A stretch of 5,651 nt of DNA from an uncultured Emergencia sp. (lineage in GTDB: Bacteria; Bacillota; Clostridia; Peptostreptococcales; Anaerovoracaceae): contig CABSEO010000154.1 of NCBI GenBank assembly GCA_902476665.1, forward strand, positions 1 to 5,651. The letters are read 5' to 3'. How positions within the stretch are numbered: position 1 is the first letter of the stretch; the number at the start of each line of letters is the position of its first letter. Shown piece after piece: positions 1-5,651 of the stretch. Position numbers and translations under genes: made by a program. Below the pieces are notes generated by a model, which saw nothing but the letters and a program-made list of their open reading frames with translations, was not told the DNA's origin and ran no database searches.

Positions 1-2
1 TG

Positions 3-665
3 GAGAAGATTGAAAAACTGACCAGTATCAGTCAGGCGAAGCAGCTGCAGAGAGACGTATTTATCTTTAACCGCCTGAAGACTGGAAACGAGACCATTTA
101 TTACAGTGTGGATCAGATTCATTCGGCGATTTCAGGAAACAGACAGATCCGATTTCAGTATACCGAGTGGAGTCCGGAGAAGAAACTGATTCCTAAGAAA
201 GATGGTGCTGCTTATGTGGTGAGCCCCTGGGCGCTGACATGGAATGACGAGAATTATTACCTGATCGCTTATGAGGAGAATTCTGACAAGATCAAGCACT
301 ATCGTGTTGACAAGATGAAGGACGTGCAGACCCTCGAAGAGGAACGGCTGGGCAGAGAGGTTTTTGACGGATTTAACCCGGCTGATTTTGCCAAGAAAAC
401 CTTCCGTATGTATGGAGGAACAGATCGGCGTGTTTCTCTGCTTTGTGAAAGGAAACTGATCGGTGTGATTCTGGATCGGTTCGGCACAGATGTTATTGTC
501 GCCCCTGTGGATGAAGAGCATTTTAAGGTGACCGTTACAGTTTCCATCAGTCCTCAGTTTTTTGGCTGGGTGACCGCCCTGGGAAATGGAGTGAAGATTG
601 AAGGCCCGGAAGAAGTGCGAGCGGAGTACAGGAAGCTGCTGGACAGAGTGGCGGAGATGTATTGA
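3..665 (+). CDS. WYL-domain transcriptional regulator, C-terminal part (5' end cut by window)
   Basis: The frame is open from the first complete codon at position 3 to TGA at 663-665, giving 220 visible residues with no start, so the gene begins upstream. Visible residues 36-90 match a WYL domain: the lead-in VDQIHSAI, the strand QIRFQYTEW, then VSPWAL, and NYYLIAY at about 84-90, which corresponds to the signature W-Y-L segment with Tyr in place of Trp. Residues 141-220 look like the WCX C-terminal extension, with VSLLCERKLIG, then FFGWVTALG and the PEEVRAEYRKLL ending. In this family an N-terminal winged helix-turn-helix binds DNA and the WYL domain senses a ligand, often thought to be a nucleotide or nucleic acid; here the DNA-binding part is missing only because of the window edge. 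GTG at 108 could serve as a start codon but would split the conserved WYL lead-in. The ligand and target genes cannot be told from this sequence. Confidence 0.9.
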   Translation, partial: EKIEKLTSISQAKQLQRDVFIFNRLKTGNETIYYSVDQIHSAISGNRQIRFQYTEWSPEKKLIPKKDGAAYVVSPWALTWNDENYYLIAYEENSDKIKHYRVDKMKDVQTLEEERLGREVFDGFNPADFAKKTFRMYGGTDRRVSLLCERKLIGVILDRFGTDVIVAPVDEEHFKVTVTVSISPQFFGWVTALGNGVKIEGPEEVRAEYRKLLDRVAEMY

Positions 666-784
666 GGGGGAGGTATGTGTCAGTTTGAGAGAAGTGTGGT
701 TTTCAATGTTTGAGTGTAGTGTAATTTTTAATGACGATCAGATATTTATAGATAACTATTTTTACTTTTCTTTATCATCAGTAT

Positions 785-796
785 AAAATATATTTT
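785..796. repeat. 12-bp perfect AT palindrome upstream of the promoter
   Basis: The sequence AAAATATATTTT is a perfect inverted repeat ending 22 bases before the -35 element. It could be an operator half-site pair or part of an AT-rich upstream promoter element. It could equally be a chance product of local AT richness, so the functional reading is weak. Confidence 0.35.
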
Positions 797-812
797 TCCC
801 CCTGCTGTTTGG

Positions 813-873
813 TAAACCTTGACACATTTTGCCTTCTGATCTACAATAACTCTCGTGTTAAACCTTACCCCAT
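813..873 (+). repeat. Imperfect direct repeat flanking the -10 region
   Basis: TAAACCTT occurs at 813-820 and again at 859-866. The match extends loosely to a shared CAT at 825-827 and 871-873, giving two 15-base units whose starts are 46 bases apart. The first copy overlaps the -35 hexamer and the second lies in the early transcript, a layout that would suit repression by a bound dimer or loop. It is short and could be chance. No bound regulator can be assigned from the sequence. Confidence 0.3.
819..847 (+). promoter_or_regulatory. Sigma-A type promoter for the YhgE/Pip pair
   Basis: A perfect -35 hexamer TTGACA (819-824) is followed after exactly 17 bases by TACAAT (842-847), one mismatch from the consensus -10. 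AT-rich DNA lies upstream. Transcription would begin near 853-856, giving a leader of about 60 bases before the ATG at 917. The match and spacing make this the best promoter in the window. It also argues against a longer protein starting at TTG 809, because most of the extra codons would lie in the promoter and upstream of the transcript start. Confidence 0.8.
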
Positions 874-890
874 CTGCTTTTGCGATGGGG
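868..890 (+). promoter_or_regulatory. Leader hairpin, possible attenuator or mRNA-stabilising stem
   Basis: CCCCATC (868-874) pairs perfectly with GATGGGG (884-890). The nine-base loop between them can add a further GC/GC pairing around a TTTT tetraloop, with one bulged T. The stem is GC-rich in AT-rich surroundings and sits within the predicted 5' untranslated leader. The following bases, ATTTTAAAT, form only a weak U-tract, so it is a poor classical terminator. It ends 13 bases before the Shine-Dalgarno site, so it could influence termination, RNA stability or ribosome access. Confidence 0.5.
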
Positions 891-903
891 ATTTTAAATG
901 GAT

Positions 904-908
904 AGGGG
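904..908 (+). promoter_or_regulatory. Ribosome binding site deciding the ATG at 917
   Basis: AGGGG lies 8 bases before ATG 917, and the intervening bases are purine-rich. This supports ATG 917 as the true start. The in-frame TTG at 809 has no comparable site and lies upstream of the -35 hexamer. Confidence 0.8.
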
Positions 909-916
909 AAAAGGAC

Positions 917-3460
917 ATGAGAAACATATGGGAAATTTTTAAGAGAGATGTGAAAAGACTGTGGAAAAACTGGGTGGCCATGATTGTGGTGGCCGGTGTC
1001 TGCATTATACCGTCTCTTTATGCATGGTTTAATATTGCGGCAAACTACGATCCCTACAGTAATACGCAGGGAATTCAGATCGCCGTGGCGAATGAAGATC
1101 AGGGAGCAGATACTGAACTGACCGGCAGGGTCGATACCGGAGAGGAAATAATCAGGAATCTGAAAGAGAATCATGATCTGGGCTGGGTTTTTGTAAGCAG
1201 CAAGGAAGCTGTTTTGGGGGTTCAGGCAGGGAAATATTATGCTGCTCTGGTTATTCCTGAAGATTTCAGCCGCTCTCTGGTCAGTGTACTGTCAGGTAGA
1301 ATCAGACAGCCGGAAATAAAATACTATCTCAACGAAAAGAAAAATGCCATTGCGCCGAAGGTAACAGATACCGGCGCTTCATCTATTCAGCAGGAGATTA
1401 ACGATACCTTTCTGTCCATAGCGGCATCCTCTGCAGAAGATGTGCTGAATAAGGCTTTTTTCTCTATATCGGGGGAGCTTACGGACGTAGAAAGCGATGT
1501 GTCGAAAAATCTTGAAAACGTTATGGGCACCCTTAAAGCACAGCAGACTGCATTGGGAAAATTTCGAAATATATTTTCAGGAAGCGATAATCTGATTACA
1601 CAGTCTCACAAGACCATGGAAGCTGTCAGAGAAGCTTCAGAAAACGGAACGGCAGCCCTGGAAAAGAGTCAGAAAGCGCTTAAAGATGTAAGAAAAAGTA
1701 CAGCCGAATTTTCTCTTACCTTGAATCATGCGCTCAGTCTGGGACAGAACACACTGGGGGATCTGGGAGTTGAGCTGGGTGTCTGTCTGGGAGATCTGAA
1801 TCATAAAATTCAGGATGTGAGCGGCACCATTAATACAACGCTTAATAACATAAACGATCTTCTTGATATCAATCGAAAAATGATAGAAGAGCTGAAGCAG
1901 CTGGATGCTTCTCATCCCAGCCAGATGACCAAAGACATGATCAGAGATCTGGAACAGCAGACGAAAAAATATGAAAATATCCTTCAGAACCTGAGTGCAG
2001 GAAACGAAAGCATCAGCAGTGCAGCGGAGACGGTTGACAGACTTTATGAAAATGTATCGGCGATTCTGAAGGAAAATCAGAGCAAGCTGTCTGGCATCAG
2101 AGACCAGCTGGGACAAAGTGTGATTCCTTCTTTGCAGCAGGTACTGGATTCATTTTCCGTACAGACCGGCAATCTTTCAGGCGTTTTATCCGGTATCGCT
2201 CCTGTAACGAGAGAAGTTGACGGAATTCTGGATAGTCTGAAAGATACTGTTTCTCATACCGATACAGCTCTCTGTCGTACAGAAGATACACTGACGGAAC
2301 TTCAGTCAGACCTTAAGAAAGTAGCTGGCGATCTTGATATTTTAAAAAGTACAAGAATTTACGATGACCTGAGTGCAAAGCTGGATGGCAATACAGAAGC
2401 GGCTGCGGCTTTTATAGCCTCTCCGGTGAAACTGAAAACACAGAGCTTTTATCCGGTTGATAATTATGGCTCTGCCATGACTCCGTTTTATACGAATCTT
2501 GCAATCTGGGTCAGTGGAATTGTGCTCATTGCAATTTTCAAGCTGGAGGTAGATCAGGATGACAGGCTGAAAAACCTGACAGCGGCACAGTCCTATTTTG
2601 GAAGATGGATGCTTTTTATCGCAGTGGGACTGATACAGGCTCTGATTATCTGTCTTGGAGATATCTGGCTCCTGAAGATCCAGTGTGAGCATGTCTGGGC
2701 CTTTATCCTTTCAGGGCTTTTTACGTCCTTTGTGTATATCAATCTGATTTATGCCTTGTCCATTACCTTTAAACATATCGGAAAAGCAGTCTGTGTGATT
2801 CTGGTTATTCTACAGATTCCCGGATCTGCCGGAACATATCCTATCGAAATGACACCGGCCTTTTTTCAACATCTGCATCCGCTGTTGCCTTTCACCTATG
2901 GAATCAGTGCGATGAGAGAAGCAGTGGCCGGAATGCATGGAAATGATTTTTCCAGATACATGTGTATACTGGCAGTCTATTTGCCTATCGCTTTTGTTAT
3001 CGGTCTGGGGATTCGGCCTCTGCTTCTGAATCTGAATCGGATGTTTGATAAAAAGCTGGAAGAAACAGGACTGATGATTTGTGAGGAAGATGGATTAACA
3101 AAGGAAAGGATTCGCCTGTCCACGGTGGTGAAAATACTTTCCGGACAGGAAGAGTTCCGGAAACTGGCATATATAAAAGCCGGGAGATTTGAGAGAAAAT
3201 ATCACAGGCGTAAAAATCTGGGATTTCTGCTCATTTTACTGCTTCCTACCATTTTTTTGGCCTTAATGTTCAGCATCAGCTCCAAAATGGTTTTTCTGGT
3301 GTTGTGGATTATGTCTGTGATCGGGATTGCAGTATACCTGATCTGTCTGGAATATATTCATGAAAGTCTGCAGAGAAAGCTGCGTTTTTCTGAAAAATCT
3401 CAGGAAGAGCTTCTCGATGCCGTAAAAATTATTGCTGAAAAGGGAGGGGAGAAGGCATGA
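917..3460 (+). CDS. YhgE/Pip family membrane protein (first of tandem pair)
   Basis: This encodes 847 residues from ATG 917, chosen because of its Shine-Dalgarno site and because the protein then aligns with the downstream paralogue from residue 1. The basic N-terminus (KRDVKRLWKN) precedes membrane helix 1 at about 19-40, ending in the family hallmark PSLYAWFNIA (32-41). Residues 42 to about 525 are a long, probably extracytoplasmic region, with a conserved portion to about 165 (YYLNEKKNAIAPKVTD) and then predicted coiled coil rich in Q, S, L and E. FYPVDNYGSAM (511-521) leads into a C-terminal block with helices near 527-543, 565-586, 595-616, 621-638 and 681-699, resembling ABC-2 type permeases. 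A further tail contains a charged loop and two more hydrophobic segments (about 768-786 and 792-811). Relatives include Lactococcus phage infection protein Pip, a phage adsorption factor; the normal cellular function of the family is poorly defined. No ATPase is visible nearby, so transport is unproven. Confidence 0.9.
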   Translation: MRNIWEIFKRDVKRLWKNWVAMIVVAGVCIIPSLYAWFNIAANYDPYSNTQGIQIAVANEDQGADTELTGRVDTGEEIIRNLKENHDLGWVFVSSKEAVLGVQAGKYYAALVIPEDFSRSLVSVLSGRIRQPEIKYYLNEKKNAIAPKVTDTGASSIQQEINDTFLSIAASSAEDVLNKAFFSISGELTDVESDVSKNLENVMGTLKAQQTALGKFRNIFSGSDNLITQSHKTMEAVREASENGTAALEKSQKALKDVRKSTAEFSLTLNHALSLGQNTLGDLGVELGVCLGDLNHKIQDVSGTINTTLNNINDLLDINRKMIEELKQLDASHPSQMTKDMIRDLEQQTKKYENILQNLSAGNESISSAAETVDRLYENVSAILKENQSKLSGIRDQLGQSVIPSLQQVLDSFSVQTGNLSGVLSGIAPVTREVDGILDSLKDTVSHTDTALCRTEDTLTELQSDLKKVAGDLDILKSTRIYDDLSAKLDGNTEAAAAFIASPVKLKTQSFYPVDNYGSAMTPFYTNLAIWVSGIVLIAIFKLEVDQDDRLKNLTAAQSYFGRWMLFIAVGLIQALIICLGDIWLLKIQCEHVWAFILSGLFTSFVYINLIYALSITFKHIGKAVCVILVILQIPGSAGTYPIEMTPAFFQHLHPLLPFTYGISAMREAVAGMHGNDFSRYMCILAVYLPIAFVIGLGIRPLLLNLNRMFDKKLEETGLMICEEDGLTKERIRLSTVVKILSGQEEFRKLAYIKAGRFERKYHRRKNLGFLLILLLPTIFLALMFSISSKMVFLVLWIMSVIGIAVYLICLEYIHESLQRKLRFSEKSQEELLDAVKIIAEKGGEKA
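3441..3450 (+). promoter_or_regulatory. Shine-Dalgarno for the second YhgE/Pip gene, inside the first gene
   Basis: The purine run AGGGAGGGGA contains GGAGG (3443-3447), 9 bases before ATG 3457, and AGGGG (3445-3449), 7 bases before it. It lies within the last codons of the upstream gene. With the ATGA stop-start overlap, this suggests translational coupling and roughly matched production of the two proteins. Confidence 0.8.
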
Positions 3461-5651
3461 AAAATATCTGGAAAATTTTTTGTGGTGATCTGAAGAAGAT
3501 TCATAAGAACACTATTGCGGTTCTGGTTCTTATAGGGCTTGTCATTGTGCCTTCTCTTTATGCATGGTTCAATATTGCAGCCAGCTGGGATCCTTATGGT
3601 AATACGGGGAACCTGAAAGTAGCGGTAGCCAGCAATGATGCAGGTTATGAGGGAGAACTGTTTCCTGTAAAACTGAATCTCGGTGAGCAGGTGATCTCAC
3701 AGCTGAGAGGAAATGATCAGCTGCAGTGGGTGTTCACAGATGGGGAAAGCGCTAAGGAAGGCGTAAAAGACGGTACTTATTATGCTGCCATTGTGCTGCC
3801 TGAATCTTTCAGTAGAGATTTGATGAGTATTTTTGCTGAAGATGTGACTCATTCGGATATTTTATACTATCTGAACGAGAAAGAAAACGCTATTGCACCT
3901 AAGATCACTGATAAAGGTGCCAGTGCAGTCCAGCGTCAGATTGACCAGACCTTTGCAAAAACTGTAACTGAAACTGCTGTAGGCCTGACAGAAGGAATTT
4001 CTGAATTTACAAAGGGCGAAGACGGAAAAGGAGCAGAAAAGATACTGACAAACCTGTCACAAAATCTGAATTCCATAAAGAGTGATCTTGATGAAGCGTC
4101 AGAAACTGTCATGGCTTTTTCAGACATGGCAGGGACCTTGGCAAAGACTTTGGATCAGACTTCAAAAATGCTTGCAGGAGCCGGAAGGACAGCAGAAGCA
4201 GGTCAGGCGCTGCTTCAGGAGACAGATGAGAATCTTCAGAGTCTTTCCGGGCTCCTTGAGGGCACTACAGAAGGTGTAAATCAGGTATTTTCACAGCTCT
4301 ACAGTTGTTATGACGAACTTTCTGCGGAAATTGACAGGGCATTTGGTTCTTTATCGGAAGACTCTGTCACTGCGGAGAAAAGCTTATCTGCACTGGCAAA
4401 AGAAATGGAGACATTCATTCATCGATATACGGAAGTTCGAAATTCTTTTCAGAAACTCAATGACAGTCTGCCGGCATCGGATGCTTCACTGCGTGCTCTT
4501 TTGACAAAGCTTATAGGCAGAATGGATGATTCTATTGCTAAAGCAGAGTCAGTAAAAGAAAGTCTGCAGACTGCAGCCGGCAATATCAGTCAGGCTTCGG
4601 CAGATACACAGAAGTACTGGAAAGAACTGCAGACTCTTGTGGAAGAAAGCGCAGACAGTCTAAAGCAGGTTCGCAAAGAATATGAGGAAAATGTGCAGAA
4701 AGAGCTTTCTGACCTTTTTGAAACGATGGAGACGACAGGCGATTCCGTTTCAACCCTGCTGGATCAGCTGATGGATTCTGCATCAGAAGTGAAGAAACTT
4801 ACTTCTGCAGGAACCTTGAGTCTGAAAGATTTGCAGAAGGCATTGAAGGGTTCTGCAATGCTTCTGGCAGATTCTGCGGATCAGATAAATGCACTTAAGG
4901 TGAAAATACAGACAGCTGCGACCTCAGGCGAGGCTGATATACTGAAAAATCTTCTTAAAAGTGATCCTGAAGATATTGGGAGCTTTGTATCTGCCCCGGT
5001 GGGACTTGCCACAGAGAAGTTTTATCCTGTGGATAATTACGGTTCAGCTATGGCACCATTTTATTCTGTTCTTGCTATCTGGGTAGGGGGTATTATTCTG
5101 GTGGCTATGCTGAAGGTCTCTGTGGAGAAGCAAAGACAGGCGAAACTAAGTGGCCTTAAAGAATATCAGCTGTATCTTGGCAGATATATCCTGTTTCTGA
5201 TCCTGGGACTTCTGCAGAGTGCTTTGATTTGTCTGGGGGATTTGTATTATCTGGAAATTCAGTGTATACATCCGGGATATTTCCTGCTCGCGGGACTTTT
5301 TACCAGTGTTGTCTTTGTGAATATCATTTATACACTGACGGTATCTTTTGGAGATATCGGTAAAGCTGTCTGCGTTATATTGCTGGTCATTCAGGTTGCA
5401 GGATCCGGCGGAACCTTTCCTATTGAAATGACACCGTCCTTCTTTCAGCATGTTTATCGCCTGCTGCCGTTTACCCACAGTATGGCTGCAATGAGAGAAG
5501 CGATAGCGGGATTTTATGGAAACGTGTACTGGACAGAACTGGGCTGGCTGTGCGTATTCCTGATTCTCTCTCTGCTTCTCGGTCTGGTACTCAGACGGCC
5601 GGTGATTCGCTTTAACAAAGCATTTATGGAAAAGCTGGAAGAGACAAAAGT
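3457..5651 (+). CDS. YhgE/Pip family membrane protein (second of tandem pair, 3' end cut by window)
   Basis: The frame starts at ATG 3457, overlapping the previous stop as ATGA, and stays open for 731 codons to the window edge. The N-terminus MKNIWKIF and the PSLYAWFNIA hallmark (32-41, after helix 1 at about 20-40) fall at exactly the same residue numbers as in the upstream protein. YYLNEKENAIAPKITD near 139-154 is also shared. The middle (about 165-505) is coiled-coil-like but clearly diverged in sequence, with a single cysteine at about residue 284. FYPVDNYGSAM (522-532) opens the C-terminal membrane block, with helices near 537-553, 576-598, 607-628, 634-648 and 693-712; it contains GKAVCVIL and FPIEMTPSFFQH as in the paralogue. 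By analogy the large loop is extracytoplasmic and the N-terminus cytoplasmic. It may pair with the upstream product, an inference from coupling and homology. Whether it also has the two extra C-terminal helices cannot be seen. Confidence 0.9.
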   Translation, partial: MKNIWKIFCGDLKKIHKNTIAVLVLIGLVIVPSLYAWFNIAASWDPYGNTGNLKVAVASNDAGYEGELFPVKLNLGEQVISQLRGNDQLQWVFTDGESAKEGVKDGTYYAAIVLPESFSRDLMSIFAEDVTHSDILYYLNEKENAIAPKITDKGASAVQRQIDQTFAKTVTETAVGLTEGISEFTKGEDGKGAEKILTNLSQNLNSIKSDLDEASETVMAFSDMAGTLAKTLDQTSKMLAGAGRTAEAGQALLQETDENLQSLSGLLEGTTEGVNQVFSQLYSCYDELSAEIDRAFGSLSEDSVTAEKSLSALAKEMETFIHRYTEVRNSFQKLNDSLPASDASLRALLTKLIGRMDDSIAKAESVKESLQTAAGNISQASADTQKYWKELQTLVEESADSLKQVRKEYEENVQKELSDLFETMETTGDSVSTLLDQLMDSASEVKKLTSAGTLSLKDLQKALKGSAMLLADSADQINALKVKIQTAATSGEADILKNLLKSDPEDIGSFVSAPVGLATEKFYPVDNYGSAMAPFYSVLAIWVGGIILVAMLKVSVEKQRQAKLSGLKEYQLYLGRYILFLILGLLQSALICLGDLYYLEIQCIHPGYFLLAGLFTSVVFVNIIYTLTVSFGDIGKAVCVILLVIQVAGSGGTFPIEMTPSFFQHVYRLLPFTHSMAAMREAIAGFYGNVYWTELGWLCVFLILSLLLGLVLRRPVIRFNKAFMEKLEETK

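Larger units (their letters stand above)
666..916. other. AT-rich intergenic region between the regulator and the YhgE/Pip pair
   Basis: This 251-base gap separates the regulator stop from the chosen start of the first YhgE/Pip gene. Its middle (about 715-800) is strongly AT-rich. Its right half carries the promoter, direct repeat, leader hairpin and ribosome binding site listed separately. I found no convincing Rho-independent terminator for the regulator gene: the only candidate, ATAG/CTAT followed by five T near 757-773, has a four-pair AT-rich stem. Read-through from the regulator into the downstream pair is therefore possible. No credible protein-coding gene lies in this gap. Confidence 0.75.

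Noticed and set aside
675..713. A 12-residue open frame (ATG at 675) just after the purine run GGGGGAGG following the regulator stop
   Set aside because: The Shine-Dalgarno-like run ends one base before the ATG, too close to work well, and the peptide is tiny with no recognisable content. Probably a fortuitous purine run.
757..773. ATAG/CTAT stem followed by five T as a terminator for the regulator gene
   Set aside because: The stem is only four pairs and mostly AT, too weak to call a Rho-independent terminator.
598..786. A 62-codon + strand open frame overlapping the end of the regulator
   Set aside because: It overlaps the conserved WCX end of the regulator in another frame, has no family resemblance, and its tail is AT-rich intergenic DNA.
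809..916. A 36-residue N-terminal extension of the first YhgE/Pip protein starting at TTG 809
   Set aside because: It would begin upstream of the -35 hexamer and run through the promoter and leader hairpin. It lacks a good Shine-Dalgarno site and has no counterpart in the paralogue, which aligns from ATG 917.
1637..2692. Several minus-strand open frames of 64-159 codons opposite the first YhgE/Pip gene
   Set aside because: They lie opposite a well-supported gene, have no recognisable domains or ribosome binding sites, and have compositions expected from reading coding DNA backwards.
4000..4960. Methyl-accepting chemotaxis-like helical region in the second protein
   Set aside because: The S/E/Q-rich heptads resemble chemoreceptor helices only in composition. 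The conserved signalling tip is absent and the region is placed as the extracytoplasmic loop of a YhgE/Pip protein.
5146..5478. A 110-codon minus-strand open frame opposite the second YhgE/Pip gene
   Set aside because: It is opposite the conserved membrane block of the + strand gene, and its polar, low-complexity content fits an antisense shadow.

Overview
The window reads as ordinary chromosomal DNA from a low-to-moderate GC Gram-positive bacterium, most likely a clostridial Firmicute such as a Lachnospiraceae member. This is an inference from three things: purine-rich Shine-Dalgarno sites, a textbook sigma-A promoter, and a family (YhgE/Pip) found mostly in Firmicutes and Actinobacteria. 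No marker gene is present to fix the taxonomy. All genes are on the + strand, and both edges of the window cut through genes.

Layout: (1) Positions 3-665 hold the 3' part of a WYL-domain transcriptional regulator; its N-terminal DNA-binding part lies upstream of the window. (2) Positions 666-916 are an AT-rich intergenic region. It contains a near-consensus promoter (TTGACA, 17 nt, TACAAT), a 12-bp AT palindrome upstream of it, a short imperfect direct repeat, and a GC-rich leader hairpin just before the next ribosome binding site. (3) Positions 917-3460 encode a complete 847-residue YhgE/Pip-type membrane protein. (4) Positions 3457-5651 encode a second YhgE/Pip paralogue that starts inside the stop codon of the first (ATGA overlap). 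It is still open at the window end after 731 codons.

How the parts fit: the two YhgE/Pip genes form a translationally coupled pair driven from the promoter at 819-847. Their ends are very similar and their central coiled-coil ectodomains have diverged, which points to an old tandem duplication with the products perhaps working as a heteromer. Each has one N-terminal membrane helix, about 480 extracytoplasmic residues rich in coiled coil, and a C-terminal multi-helix membrane block resembling ABC-2 permeases. Known relatives are the lactococcal phage infection protein Pip and, more distantly, the EsaA/YueB proteins of type VII secretion, which also include a phage receptor. The WYL regulator next door is a candidate controller of the pair, but nothing in the sequence proves it. 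I see no RNA genes, insertion sequences, CRISPR arrays or attachment sites.
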